Source: CAVPHV01 sp963821095
GTDB lineage: Bacteria > Actinomycetota > Acidimicrobiia > Spongiisociales > UBA5794
Assembly: GCA_963821095.1 (NCBI GenBank)
Contig: CAWGCJ010000007.1
Coordinates: forward strand, 248,001 to 312,000
Direction of reading: 5' to 3'
Length of the DNA stretch: 64,000 bases
In this document: positions 18,044-27,421 of the stretch, in pieces
How the letters are laid out: each line of letters starts with the position of its first letter
Position numbering within the stretch: position 1 is the first letter of the stretch
The notes under the pieces: generated by a model
Database searches by the model: none
What the model was told of the DNA's origin: nothing
The model's input: only the letters and a program-made list of their open reading frames with translations
Program-made: the position numbers and the translations under genes

Positions 18044-19720
18044 TCAGTCGAGCAGGAACTGGCGCACGAGGTCGATCCCGACGGGGCCAACCCCGAGGAG
18101 GTCGGCGTGGAACGCCTTGAGGTCGAACTCGTCGCCGTGCGCCGCTTCCAGCTCGTCGCGGGTGTCGAGAATCATGCGTTCTCCCACCTTGTAGGAGATG
18201 GCTTGACCCGGCCATCCGTAGTAGCGGGTCACCTCGGACGCGGCGTACGCCGGTTCGAGGGTTGCATAGTCACACAACATTTCTGTTGCCGTCTCGAAGG
18301 TCCATGCCTCGCCGGGGTGGAACGGCTGGTCGCTCGGTATCGGGTATCCGAGGTGAGAACCGATATCGATGACCACTCTGCAAGCTCGCAGCATCTGGGC
18401 CGACAGCCACCCGAAGACGTAGTCGGGGGAATCGAGATAGCCGAGTTCCTCCATGAGGCGCTCGGCATAGAGCGCCCACCCCTCGCCGGTGCCTGACTTC
18501 CACACCCAAAGTCGCTGCAGCCGGCTGAGACGCTCGGCGTGCGACATCTGGACCCCAACCTGGAGGTGGTGGCCGGGGAAGCCCTCGTGGTAGGCAGTGG
18601 TGATCTCGTCGTAGAGCGGGAAGGGACCGTCGCCCTCCAGTGACCACCACACCGATCCCGGCCGGCTGAAATCCTCTGATGGCCCTACGTAGTAGGCACC
18701 CAGCGAGCCTCCGGGAGCGGCCAATTTGACCTCAACGTCCCGGATGGTGTCGGGAACGTCGAAATGGGTGCCGGCCAGTTGCTCGAGGGCAGCTCGTTCT
18801 CGTTCCTGGATACCGCGCACGAAGGATTCCCGATCGGCAGCGAGCCGGTTGGGGTCGGTCTTGAGTACCTCGAGGGCATCGGCAATGGTGCCGTCGAGGG
18901 CAATCTCCGCCGCCACCGCCTCCATCCGAGTTCGCAGGTCGGCGACCTCGGCCCATCCCCAGGCATAGGTCTCGACCGGGTCGATGGTGGTGCCGAGGAA
19001 CCGCGCCGCCTCACGGACATACCGGGCTTCGCCTACCGGATCGGTGGCGGCGGCATTGGGCAGGTACTCGGTGCGCAGGTAGTCGGCGAAGTCCCCGAAA
19101 GCAGCGCGCCCCGCGGCGATGGCCGACTCGAGTCGCCGGGCGAGATCTTCACCATCGGGCAAGTCGGCGGCGGCGAGCGACTCACGGAGTGCAAGAATCG
19201 GCGACTCATCCGACGCCATCGTGGTTGCCTGCTCGATGGCGGCCTCGACCTGGCGTTGGGCGACGGCCAATCCTCGTTCGATTCCGAGGTCGAGCGACGC
19301 CCGGTAGTCGGCGAAGGCTTGCCCGAGCGTGGTGAGTCGGACCACGATGTTCTCCCAGGCTTCAGCCGTGTCACGGCTCATGTGATCGAACGTCTCGCGA
19401 AAGCCTTGCAGGGGAGACGCGATCGAGTTCAGTGCCCTGAGGTGGTCGTCGTTGGCGATGAAGTCGAGTTCTTCCTCGAGCATGCTGCGGGCCACCTCGA
19501 TGGCGAGCGCCTCCCACCGCGACGTGGGCGGGGGAACTTCATCCACCCGGCTCTGGAGATCCGTGAGCGCAGCCGCAATGGTGGCGTACCCGGCCGGGCT
19601 CAGGTCGGGCCAGCGGTCGTCGTACCCGGCCACACCCAGGTAGGTGGCTTCATCGGGCAGCAGGGCGCACATCTCGTCGACGATCGTGCTGGAAAGGGCA
19701 TAGATGGGGTGATCGGGCAT
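18044..19720 (-). CDS. DUF885 family protein (putative zinc metallopeptidase)
   Basis: A 558-residue DUF885 protein. The putative metal site is HEGFPGHHLQVG (HExxxGHH-like) at about residues 380-391, followed by WALYAERLMEELGY with the third-ligand Glu region, the arrangement of this peptidase-like family. No signal peptide, so probably cytoplasmic. Many actinomycetotal genomes carry several paralogues; physiological substrates are unknown. It starts at ATG 19720, 24 bases downstream of the molybdopterin oxidoreductase stop (19744). Confidence 0.85.
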   Translation of the reverse strand: MPDHPIYALSSTIVDEMCALLPDEATYLGVAGYDDRWPDLSPAGYATIAAALTDLQSRVDEVPPPTSRWEALAIEVARSMLEEELDFIANDDHLRALNSIASPLQGFRETFDHMSRDTAEAWENIVVRLTTLGQAFADYRASLDLGIERGLAVAQRQVEAAIEQATTMASDESPILALRESLAAADLPDGEDLARRLESAIAAGRAAFGDFADYLRTEYLPNAAATDPVGEARYVREAARFLGTTIDPVETYAWGWAEVADLRTRMEAVAAEIALDGTIADALEVLKTDPNRLAADRESFVRGIQERERAALEQLAGTHFDVPDTIRDVEVKLAAPGGSLGAYYVGPSEDFSRPGSVWWSLEGDGPFPLYDEITTAYHEGFPGHHLQVGVQMSHAERLSRLQRLWVWKSGTGEGWALYAERLMEELGYLDSPDYVFGWLSAQMLRACRVVIDIGSHLGYPIPSDQPFHPGEAWTFETATEMLCDYATLEPAYAASEVTRYYGWPGQAISYKVGERMILDTRDELEAAHGDEFDLKAFHADLLGVGPVGIDLVRQFLLD

Positions 19721-19743
19721 GTCGCGAGGTTACCCCGTGGGCC

Positions 19744-22011
19744 CTACGCCGGCCCCACCTCCACCGGGATGCCGTTGAGTACCGCATTGCCCGACAGTGG
19801 GTCGATGTCGTCCCCGGCGAGGACATTCGAGTTCACGCCAGGACGGCGGGAGGCCACCGCCAGGTCGATGCCCGGGAGGTCGTGGCCCCAGCCGTGGGGC
19901 AGGCTGACCACGCCGGGCATGATGTCGGCGGTGATCTCGATCGGAGCGGCGACGGACCCGGCCCCCGAGGTGACTCGGGCAGTGTCTGATGCGGCTAGGC
20001 CGAGGCGCGTTGCGTCCACCGGGTTGATCTGCAGCGTGCACCGTTCCTTGCCCTTGACGAGCACCTCGACGTTGTGCATCCACGAATTGTTGGAGCGCAG
20101 GTGGCGGCGACCGACGAGCACCATGGCGCCGTTGCGTGGGGAGGCGGCGGTTTCGAGCCTGGCCAGGTCGGTTTCGAGCCTGGCCAGGTCGTCTTGGAGC
20201 CTGGCCAGGTCGGAGATGATGGCCTCGGGCGCCAACTCGACCTGCCCCGACGGGGTTGCCAGCACCTCAGGGATGCGAGGTTGGAGCGGGCCGAGGTCGA
20301 TGCCGTGCGGGTGGTGGCGGAGTCGCTCGAGGCTGAGCCCATCAGGGTTGTGCCCGTATCCCTCGCCGTACGGTCCAACCCGCACCAGGTAATCGAGCAT
20401 CCGTTCCGGGCCGCGATCGCCGTCGGTGGCGGCGATGATCTCGGCCGCGTCCCGGCCGGCGATGGCCGAAGCCGGGTCGCCGACGCCACGCGCAACGAGG
20501 GTGGTGAAGACCACGTCGTCGAACTGGTCGAGATCGGCGTCGGGGCCCATGCCGGAGACGACCGCTGCCAACCGCAGCAAGGTGCGCCATTCCGGCTCGC
20601 CGGACGGTTCGGCGGGAAGCACGGCAGGGGAGTAGTTGGCAACGTTGTGGACGGCGAGGGTGCCAAAGGCGAAGTCGTAGTGAGGTCGGCGCAGCGCCGG
20701 CGGCGCCGGGAGGATCACGTCGGCGTGACGGGTGGTTTCGTTGCGGTAGATGTCGACGCTGACCATGAAGTCGAGTTCGCCGAGGGCGGTGTCGAGCCGC
20801 TCGCTGTGCGGGGTTGACAGGACCGGGTTGCCTGCGACCGTGATCAGGGCACGGACCCTGCCGTCTCCCGGGGTCATGATCTCATCGGCCAGGCCGGCGA
20901 CAGGCAACTCGCCGCGCACCTCGGGATGGCCCCCGATCCGGCTCGTCCAGCGCCCCGTTGTCCAGCCGCGCCTGGCGCGGGGCTGTTCGTGGGCTGCCAT
21001 CGGAAACATCGCCCCGCCGGGCCGATCGAGGTTGCCGGTCAACGCGTTGAGGACGTCGACCAACCAGGCGCCGAGCGTTCCGAATCGCACGGTGTGGGTG
21101 CCGATTCGGCCGTAGACGGCCGCGGTCTCAGCTGTGGCCAGCTCGCGAGCCAGTCGGCGAATGGTGACGGCATCGATACCGCAGATGGCGGCGACCCGCT
21201 CGGGTGGGAAGGCTTCGGTGGCGGCCCCAACGTTATCGACGCCCCGGATGTGGTCGGCGGTAGGTCCAAGATCGACGAGGCCCTCGTCGAACAGCACGTG
21301 CCCGATCGCAGCGAGCAGGTACACGTCGGTGCCGGGTTGGATGAAGAGATGCTCGTCGGCGGCCTTGGCGGTGCGGCTGCGACGGGGATCAACCACAACG
21401 ACCCTGCCCCCGCGCTCTCCGATTGCGTCGAGCCGTCCCGGCCAATCGGGTGCGGTGGCCAGGCTGCCGTTTGAGGCCCGCGGGTTGGCGCCGAGGATGA
21501 GCAGGTAGTCGGTGCGGTCGATGTCGGGTACCGGAATGATGTCGGGGTGGCCGAACATCATGCCGCACGACACGTGCTTGGGCATCTGGTCGACGGTGCT
21601 GGCGCTATACAGGCTCCGGCTGCGCAGCGCACGGATCAGCACCCGGTTGTAGAGCTGGCCCGACATGGTGTGCACGTTGGGATTGCCGAGATAGAGGGCG
21701 ACTGCGTTTGGCCCGTGTGCAGTGATCAGGGGAACCAGGTTGTCCGCAATGTGTGCGAAGGCTTCATCCCAGCTCGCAGGTTCGAATCTGCCGTTGCGTT
21801 TGATCAGCGGTTGCCGCACCCGGTCGGGGTCGGTGTCGAGCTGCTTCAGGGTCGAACCCTTTGGGCAGATGAACCCGTGGCTGAACACGTCGTCCCGGTC
21901 ACCTCGAATCCGCACCACGGCGTCGTCGCGGACGGAGACCTCGAGCCCACAGGTGGCTTCGCAGAGAGGGCACGTTCGAAATGCCAGTCGAGTGGTGTCG
22001 TCGGAGTTCAT
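19744..22011 (-). CDS. Molybdopterin-dependent oxidoreductase with N-terminal [4Fe-4S] site (FdhA/BisC family)
   Basis: A 755-residue enzyme from ATG 22011. Cys14, Cys17, Cys21 and Cys49 (CPLCEATC … ICPKG) bind a [4Fe-4S] cluster. Molybdopterin-binding blocks include LILGANPRASNGSLA, VVVVDPRRSRTAKAADEHL and the C-terminal dinucleotide domain (LRSNNSWMHN … LPHGWGHDLPG). VSCGMMFG gives a candidate Cys metal ligand. A 21-base triplicated insert encodes DLARLQ/DLARLE heptads ahead of the C-terminal domain. There is no Tat signal, so it is cytoplasmic. Substrate unknown; formate is possible but no partner subunits are adjacent. Confidence 0.85.
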   Translation of the reverse strand: MNSDDTTRLAFRTCPLCEATCGLEVSVRDDAVVRIRGDRDDVFSHGFICPKGSTLKQLDTDPDRVRQPLIKRNGRFEPASWDEAFAHIADNLVPLITAHGPNAVALYLGNPNVHTMSGQLYNRVLIRALRSRSLYSASTVDQMPKHVSCGMMFGHPDIIPVPDIDRTDYLLILGANPRASNGSLATAPDWPGRLDAIGERGGRVVVVDPRRSRTAKAADEHLFIQPGTDVYLLAAIGHVLFDEGLVDLGPTADHIRGVDNVGAATEAFPPERVAAICGIDAVTIRRLARELATAETAAVYGRIGTHTVRFGTLGAWLVDVLNALTGNLDRPGGAMFPMAAHEQPRARRGWTTGRWTSRIGGHPEVRGELPVAGLADEIMTPGDGRVRALITVAGNPVLSTPHSERLDTALGELDFMVSVDIYRNETTRHADVILPAPPALRRPHYDFAFGTLAVHNVANYSPAVLPAEPSGEPEWRTLLRLAAVVSGMGPDADLDQFDDVVFTTLVARGVGDPASAIAGRDAAEIIAATDGDRGPERMLDYLVRVGPYGEGYGHNPDGLSLERLRHHPHGIDLGPLQPRIPEVLATPSGQVELAPEAIISDLARLQDDLARLETDLARLETAASPRNGAMVLVGRRHLRSNNSWMHNVEVLVKGKERCTLQINPVDATRLGLAASDTARVTSGAGSVAAPIEITADIMPGVVSLPHGWGHDLPGIDLAVASRRPGVNSNVLAGDDIDPLSGNAVLNGIPVEVGPA
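20151..20213. repeat. Three tandem 21-bp repeats inside the molybdopterin oxidoreductase gene
   Basis: Copies at 20151-20171, 20172-20192 and 20193-20213 share the core GAGCCTGGCCAGGTCG and differ at only a few bases. Each adds seven residues (DLARLxx), making three heptads likely to form a short helix or coiled coil in the linker before the C-terminal domain. The frame is kept. Confidence 0.9.
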
Positions 22012-22024
22012 GCTCCGAGCGTAC

Positions 22025-23215
22025 TCACGCGACTTCGAACAGACCGGCCGCTCCTTGGCCGCCGCCGACGCACATCGTCACGAGGCCGAAGCGGCCCCCG
22101 GTGCGCTTGAGGTGTCGGAGGATCTGACCGACCATCCTCGCCCCACTCATCCCGTAGGGGTGCCCGATCGAGATCGAGCCGCCCATGGGGTTGAGCTTTT
22201 CGTCGGGGATCTCCAGAACCCGCTGGCAGTACAGAACCTGGGAGGCGAAGGCTTCGTTGAGTTCGACGATGTCGATGTCGTCGAGGGTCATGCCCACCAT
22301 GTCGAGCAGCTTGGGCACAGCCCTGACGGGGCCGATCCCCATCTCATCCGGGTCGACGCCGGCGACCTGGAAGCCGCGGAAGGTCCCGAGCGGCTCGAGG
22401 CCGAGGGCGGCGGCGCGCTCGGTCGACATCACGACTGCAGCGGAAGCTCCGTCGGCGAACTGCGATGCGTTCCCCGCCGTCACCGAGCCGTGCTCGGGAT
22501 CGAACACCGGTGGTAGCGAGGCGAGTCCTTCGAGGGTGGTGTTTGGCCGGTTGCACTCGTCGTGGTCGCAGACATAACCCTCCTCCACTCCGAAGCTGCC
22601 ATCGGCTTGCTTCACGGCCCGGTTGACCGTCATCGGAGCGATGTCCGCGGCGTACCAGCCCTGTTCCTGGGCGTGGGCTACCCGCTGCTGCGACACCAGG
22701 GCGTAGCGATCCTGATCCTCGCGAGAGATGCCGTAGCGTTTGGCAACGATTTCGGCGGTTGCGCCCATGGACAGGTAGATGCCGGGCCAATCTTTCATCA
22801 ACGGCTCGTTGTAGAGGTCGACACTGCGGAAGTTGTCGTTCTGGACGAGCGAAATCGACTCGACCCCTCCCGCGACGATCGTGTCGACCTCGCCCACCAT
22901 CACCCGGTGTGACGCCATGGCGATGGTGTTGAGGCCGGACGAGCAGAAGCGGTTGACGGTGGTGCCCGGCACCGACGAGGGGAGCCCAGCCCGCAGCGTG
23001 GCGATACGGCCCACATTCTGACCGGACGGGCCCTCAGGAAGCCCGCAGCCGAGGATCACATCCTCGACATCTGCGTCGGCAACGGCCGGGACGTCGGCGA
23101 GGGCAGCGCGGATGGCGTGGGCTGCTTGGTCGTCTGGTCTCGTCATGTTGAACGAACCGCGATATCCCTTGGCGAGCGGGGTTCGTTTGCTGGCGACGAC
23201 AACGGCTTCACGCAT
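22025..23215 (-). CDS. Acetyl-CoA C-acyltransferase (thiolase)
   Basis: A 396-residue thiolase from ATG 23215, with GAGGAG ahead of it; the frame stays open far upstream but only antisense to the SDR gene. Catalytic residues: nucleophile Cys in NRFCSSGLNT, His in GHPYGMSGAR and Cys in MCVGGGQGAAG. NEAFASQVL is the conserved Asn-Glu-Ala block. It cleaves 3-ketoacyl-CoA in beta-oxidation or condenses acetyl-CoA. No hydroxyacyl-CoA dehydrogenase partner is next to it; a divergent SDR lies beside it. Confidence 0.92.
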   Translation of the reverse strand: MREAVVVASKRTPLAKGYRGSFNMTRPDDQAAHAIRAALADVPAVADADVEDVILGCGLPEGPSGQNVGRIATLRAGLPSSVPGTTVNRFCSSGLNTIAMASHRVMVGEVDTIVAGGVESISLVQNDNFRSVDLYNEPLMKDWPGIYLSMGATAEIVAKRYGISREDQDRYALVSQQRVAHAQEQGWYAADIAPMTVNRAVKQADGSFGVEEGYVCDHDECNRPNTTLEGLASLPPVFDPEHGSVTAGNASQFADGASAAVVMSTERAAALGLEPLGTFRGFQVAGVDPDEMGIGPVRAVPKLLDMVGMTLDDIDIVELNEAFASQVLYCQRVLEIPDEKLNPMGGSISIGHPYGMSGARMVGQILRHLKRTGGRFGLVTMCVGGGQGAAGLFEVA

Positions 23216-23332
23216 GCTGTGCTCCTCGGTGCGACCTGTGTGCAGGGTAACCGGCGGAGCCTCCGTGCGATTCCGTGGGGAGGCGGCAATCGCTCTACCC
23301 TTGGGCCCACATCCCGAAGCGAGGAGAGTTCC

Positions 23333-24160
23333 ATGGGCGTTCTGGCCGGCAAGACGATGTTCATCTCCGGCGCCAGTCGTGGCATTGGTTTGGCGATCGC
23401 CAAAAAGGTGGCCGCCGACGGCGCCAACGTGGCGCTCATCGCCAAGACGGCCGACCCCCACCCCCGGCTGCCCGGCACCGTGTACACCGCGGCTGAGGAG
23501 ATCGAAGCCGTCGGCGGACATGCCCTGCCGATTGTCGGGGATATTCGCTACAACGATCAGGTGGAAGACGCCGTCGGCAAGACCGTCGATCACTTCGGCG
23601 GCATCGACATCTGCGTCAACAATGCATCGGCCATCAACCTCTCCGGATCGGTTGACCTGCCGATGAAGCAGTACGACCTCATGCAGGACATCAACAGCCG
23701 GGGCACCTTCCTCGTCTCTCGGACCTGCATCCCATTCCTGAAGAAATCCGACAATCCGCACATCCTGACGTTGAGCCCGCCGCTCAACTTCAACCCGGTG
23801 TGGTTCCAGCACCACGTGGCCTACACGATCGCCAAATACGGCATGAGCATGTGCACGATCGGGTTCGCCAACGAGTATGCCGACGACGGAATCGCCGCCA
23901 ACAGCCTGTGGCCGCGCACCATCATTGCGACGGCGGCGGTGCAGAATCTGCTCGGTGGCGACGAAGCCATGCGTCGCTCCCGCCGGCCCGAGATCCTCGC
24001 CGACGCTGCCTATGAGATCTTCAAGCTCGACAGTCGCGAGAACACCGGGAACTTCTACATCGACGACGAAGTGCTCGCCACGGTGGGTGTCACCGATCTG
24101 TCCGGATACGCGTACGTCGAGGACGCCGAACTGCAGCGCGACATCTTCCTCGACGAGTAG
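23333..24160 (+). CDS. Short-chain dehydrogenase/reductase (HSDL2-like)
   Basis: A 275-residue SDR from ATG 23333 (GAGGAGAG upstream). The NADP-binding motif is SGASRGIG (about residues 12-19), the structural NNAS lies at about 96, and catalytic Tyr/Lys are in YTIAKYGM. The catalytic Ser position lies in HILTLSPPLNF. GNFYIDDEVLA at the C-terminus is typical of the HSDL2-like subgroup of SDRs. It is divergent from the thiolase gene, which may point to lipid metabolism. Exact substrate unknown. Confidence 0.88.
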   Translation: MGVLAGKTMFISGASRGIGLAIAKKVAADGANVALIAKTADPHPRLPGTVYTAAEEIEAVGGHALPIVGDIRYNDQVEDAVGKTVDHFGGIDICVNNASAINLSGSVDLPMKQYDLMQDINSRGTFLVSRTCIPFLKKSDNPHILTLSPPLNFNPVWFQHHVAYTIAKYGMSMCTIGFANEYADDGIAANSLWPRTIIATAAVQNLLGGDEAMRRSRRPEILADAAYEIFKLDSRENTGNFYIDDEVLATVGVTDLSGYAYVEDAELQRDIFLDE

Positions 24161-24180
24161 ACGGCCTCGATCCGGCCGGT

Positions 24181-24555
24181 TCAGACTCCTGAGAAGGGTC
24201 CGATTTCGCCGCCGGGTAAGGCGGTTCCGCAGAACTGGCAGGCGGCCAATCCGGCTCCGACCTTGGCACCACATTCACGACAAAGCGTCGCCTGAGGAGT
24301 GCGCTTGCCATCGATGGTGCCGTCTGAGGCGTCGAGCTCCTCGATACGAGCCTTGAGTTGTTCGGCCGTGTGGCCGTTCTCCTCGAGGATCGTCCACATG
24401 GCTTCGAGCACGAGGAGTACCCGGTCGATTCGGTCGTGGATGTCGAGAACATCCTCGAGTGTCGGCCCGGTGCCGCTACCGGCGGCCGCGGCCAGCCGAG
24501 CCGACTGTGCGCCGTGCTGGCCGAGTACATATCCCGTGAGGAAGCCGAGTCCCAT
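24181..24555 (-). CDS. Zinc-ribbon hypothetical protein
   Basis: A 124-residue protein from ATG 24555. The N-terminus (MGLGFLTGYVLGQHGA) is hydrophobic and may insert in the membrane. A helical middle follows (LEDVLDIHDRIDRVLLVLEAMWTIL, then EQLKARIEEL), and then a C-terminal zinc ribbon (CRECG … CQFCG). No enzyme motif is seen. It lies between the convergent SDR gene and a PPOX-fold gene in the same direction. Function unknown. Confidence 0.7.
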   Translation of the reverse strand: MGLGFLTGYVLGQHGAQSARLAAAAGSGTGPTLEDVLDIHDRIDRVLLVLEAMWTILEENGHTAEQLKARIEELDASDGTIDGKRTPQATLCRECGAKVGAGLAACQFCGTALPGGEIGPFSGV

Positions 24556-24572
24556 CCGAGAGGTTTCGACCG

Positions 24573-25070
24573 CTAGATGTCGTCACTTGACGAGAAAGTG
24601 AACCGGGTGGCCGTGGTGGGGAACGTGGCTTCTCCCCAGGCGAGGCCCTTTGCGGCAACGACCCGCCAAAAGTCCGTGCCCGTTTGATCACCGACGACGT
24701 CGATGCCGTACTTCGCCACGTACGCCTCGGCGATTTGGTCCATCACCTTTGGCTCGGTCACTCGTTCGGCTCGACCCTCCAACATGACGGCGTCGTCGCC
24801 GCTTTCGAGGTGCACGGCAATCGGGGATCCGGATCGCAGGTTCCGGCTCTTCACCGCAGTGGCGTCGGTGCCGAAGTGGAGTGCGGCGTCGAGCCAGACA
24901 CCCCACACCGGGACACAATGGGGTCGGCCGTCCGGCCGGGTGGTGCCGATCCAGTAATTGCGGGCACCGGCCAGGCGGGCGGCGACATCGGGCCAGCTCA
25001 TCAGGCCATCGGCATCTGGTGAGATGCCGTAACTCTCAGCTAGGTCGGGTCGTTCCGCGTTTGGTGTCAC
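24573..25070 (-). CDS. Pyridoxamine 5'-phosphate oxidase (PPOX)-fold protein
   Basis: A 165-residue split-barrel protein. Marks are YWIGTTRPDGRPHCVPVWGVWLD (strand pair with the flavin/F420-binding turn), FGTDATAVKSRNLRSG and VHLESGDDAVMLEGRAERV. In actinomycetotes such proteins often bind F420 or FMN and reduce small molecules. The N-terminal helix (MSWPDVAARLAGA) precedes the barrel. It starts at ATG 25070, upstream of the zinc-ribbon gene by 18 bases, so the two may be co-transcribed. Confidence 0.82.
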   Translation of the reverse strand: MTPNAERPDLAESYGISPDADGLMSWPDVAARLAGARNYWIGTTRPDGRPHCVPVWGVWLDAALHFGTDATAVKSRNLRSGSPIAVHLESGDDAVMLEGRAERVTEPKVMDQIAEAYVAKYGIDVVGDQTGTDFWRVVAAKGLAWGEATFPTTATRFTFSSSDDI

Positions 25071-25121
25071 CGGGCGTAGATTACCCCGTTCGGTGAGGGA
25101 GGCCGCGGCGTCGCTCGTGCG

Positions 25122-26492
25122 CTACCCGACGGTTGGGTTGGTGACCTGGCCGATGAACAGGATCTCGCCCGTGCTGCGGTGTTTGATGACAAACAGGAAC
25201 GGCCGATCCAACGTCAGGGTTGCCGGTTGCGGCAGCGAGGTGAGCCCCATGATCACAGCCGTGGCCGCGGCTGCTTCGGTGCCCTGCTCGTCGACCTTGA
25301 TGAATGACTTGTGCACGACATCTTGAACATAGAGTTCCTGGCCTTCGGTGATCCCTGTGAAGTCGGCGGTTCCCGGGCCGGGTGGCGGGATGAAGGCTTC
25401 AACCATGCCCAGTTCCTCGAGTGCGCGCTTCAGCCCGAACTGAGCCTCGAACTCGAATTTTGGCATGGTCAGGTCCACCTCGCGCCCTTCGCCGGTGCGT
25501 CTGACGTCGAGAGCGTCGTTCCCGAATGCGGCGACGACCTCTTCGAAGCGTCCCGGGTCGGGCAGCACAACCACCATGTCGGCGTTGCCGGCATACGGGA
25601 TTGCCGCAGCGGCAAAGCCGTCCCCGGTGGTGTACGGCATGGTGATCTGGCCGTGCATCATTGCTGCCTCGACGGTGCTGCCGTCGAGCAGAGCGAAATC
25701 GCCCGGAGTGGTCAAGCTCGGCTCGAATTGGGTTGCCCAGTTGGCCTTGAACCAGATGGCGTTGACCAGGACCATCCTGGTGAACGAGGTGAGGACGCCT
25801 TCCGGGATGAGATCGAGGATGCGGCCTTCGGTCTCTTCCTCGACCCAGTCGTTGATGGCATTCCTGGCGCCTTCAGTGTCGTTGGCGAAGTCGGCGAGGT
25901 ACATGCCGGCGTCGTAGTCGCGAGCCAGCATGTCGAGGAACGCCTCGAGGAAGGGATAGTCGGGCTGGCCCCACACCGAGTTGGCGGTGTTGATCGTGAA
26001 TGGCTGGCTCTCGTCTTCCGGCGCTTGGGGCGGCGTCGCCGTGACCCGCAGGTCGAGTTCGTTGCGGGCGGCGTGAATCCGATCGTCGAGCAGACCCAGA
26101 TGCAGCGTGGTTGCCATCTCTTCTGCCGTGGTAGCCCGCGCCCCGCCGTAGGTCATCGTCAGAGCGGTGACGATGCTGTTCGGGCTGAGCATGGTGTTCT
26201 CGCCCCCGGTGGCGGCGACTCGGAAGATGTCAAAAGCAAACTTGGTGTCGCCGGCGACAAGGGCGGCAATCTCTTCGTCCGTGACGTCGGTTGTGGTGTC
26301 GCGGGGAATCTCGGCCCTGACCAACTCGCCGGTTGCGGCCGGCTCAGGAGAGTCGGTCGGCGTCGTCGTAGACGTTGTCGTTGCAGTCTCAGCGGGTTCG
26401 GTCATGGTCGTTGTCGACTCGCTCTCTGCTCCACAAGCCGAGGCAAACAGGGCAACAGCCATTGTCATGGCAAGAATGTGGCGCGTCGTCAT
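25122..26492 (-). CDS. Serpin family lipoprotein
   Basis: A 456-residue protein from ATG 26492, preceded by GAGGAGG. A lipoprotein signal ends at LFASACGA, and a Thr/Pro/Glu-rich linker of about 40 residues leads to the serpin domain. Serpin blocks seen: MLSPNSIVTALTMTYGGA, TANSVWGQ, LVNAIWFKANW, the hinge EQGTEAAAATAV just before the reactive loop, and DRPFLFVIKHRSTGEILFIGQV at the C-terminus. The Ala-rich hinge suggests an inhibitory serpin acting outside the cell on proteases. The scissile bond cannot be fixed by eye. Confidence 0.93.
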   Translation of the reverse strand: MTTRHILAMTMAVALFASACGAESESTTTMTEPAETATTTSTTTPTDSPEPAATGELVRAEIPRDTTTDVTDEEIAALVAGDTKFAFDIFRVAATGGENTMLSPNSIVTALTMTYGGARATTAEEMATTLHLGLLDDRIHAARNELDLRVTATPPQAPEDESQPFTINTANSVWGQPDYPFLEAFLDMLARDYDAGMYLADFANDTEGARNAINDWVEEETEGRILDLIPEGVLTSFTRMVLVNAIWFKANWATQFEPSLTTPGDFALLDGSTVEAAMMHGQITMPYTTGDGFAAAAIPYAGNADMVVVLPDPGRFEEVVAAFGNDALDVRRTGEGREVDLTMPKFEFEAQFGLKRALEELGMVEAFIPPPGPGTADFTGITEGQELYVQDVVHKSFIKVDEQGTEAAAATAVIMGLTSLPQPATLTLDRPFLFVIKHRSTGEILFIGQVTNPTVG

Positions 26493-26542
26493 GGTGATGG
26501 GCCTCCTCACCACTAAGACGATATCGCGCCCCGGTTGAGTTC

Positions 26543-27298
26543 CTAGCTGAACACCGTCTTGGGGCGCTCCACCAACTCGCCGTCGATGTAGATGTCGACC
26601 TTCTCGTTGTAGAAGCTGACATACCCGGCGATCTTCTGGCTCTCTGCGACCGGCGACGGATACCACCAGACGTAGTTCTCGAACGTCTTGCCCTGGGCGG
26701 TGACGTGGTAGTACGACGCCTCTCCCTTGTAGGGGCATGCGGTATGCAGATCCGATGCGGTGAGGAGGTCCATTCGCACGTCGGTCTTCGGGAGGTAGTA
26801 GCGGGTCGGCAGCCCGGTCTCGAAGAGCAGGCGGGGCTGGTGGCTATCGGCAACGTTCTCGCCGTTGATCACGACCTCGACGTGGCGGGAGCTTTGCAGG
26901 ATGTCGACCCGCGAGTATGGGTCGCGGGCATGGACGTAGACCTCCTCGTCTTCCTCGAACCAGGCGCCCATCGCCGACCAGTCGAAGGTGACGTAGTCAT
27001 TGAGTTCTTCGATCTTCGCCGCGGTGTACCACCGCGCCGCGCCGGCAGCTTCTTTGCCGTTGGCCTTGACAGTATGCAGCTGGGCGGTGCCGCGGCTTGG
27101 GCTGCGGTCCTCGTCGCCGGTGGCGACCAGATAGTCGGTTTGCACGTCGGCGACCGGGAAGTAGTAGGTCGGGTAGTAGGGCTTCTCCCACACGAGCTTC
27201 ACGTTGGCGGAGTCGGCGACGGCGATGCCCCCGAGCGTGGTGCGGACGCGTTTGCCGCCGTCTTCGATTCGGATACGTCCGTGGGTTCGAGCCGTCAC
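26543..27298 (-). CDS. DUF427 (NTP_transf_9) domain protein, two tandem copies
   Basis: A 251-residue protein from GTG 27298. Two DUF427 beta-barrel domains are visible: residues about 10-110 (VADSANVKLVWEKPYYPTYYFP) and about 130-245 (VVINGENVADSHQPRLLFETGLPTRYYLP … CPYKGEASYYHV … WYPSPV). The second keeps the family's CPYKG and WxYP blocks; the first lacks the CPYKG cysteine. Function of DUF427 is unknown. It is divergent from the GMC oxidoreductase gene. Confidence 0.85.
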   Translation of the reverse strand: MTARTHGRIRIEDGGKRVRTTLGGIAVADSANVKLVWEKPYYPTYYFPVADVQTDYLVATGDEDRSPSRGTAQLHTVKANGKEAAGAARWYTAAKIEELNDYVTFDWSAMGAWFEEDEEVYVHARDPYSRVDILQSSRHVEVVINGENVADSHQPRLLFETGLPTRYYLPKTDVRMDLLTASDLHTACPYKGEASYYHVTAQGKTFENYVWWYPSPVAESQKIAGYVSFYNEKVDIYIDGELVERPKTVFS

Positions 27299-27421
27299 TG
27301 GATTCCTTTGGGTCTGTGTTGAAGTCAACAACCCGGTGTGGTTCGGCAGCATTCCCGGCCCTTTGGGGCCCCGCCGGCTCGCCGGTTACGCTCGCGGGAA
27401 CGCCCACTGCAGGGGAGTGCT

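Noticed and set aside
22025..24274. A longer thiolase start upstream at 24274
   Set aside because: The extra 353 codons are antisense to the SDR gene and not thiolase-like; ATG 23215 has a ribosome-binding site and the normal family N-terminus.
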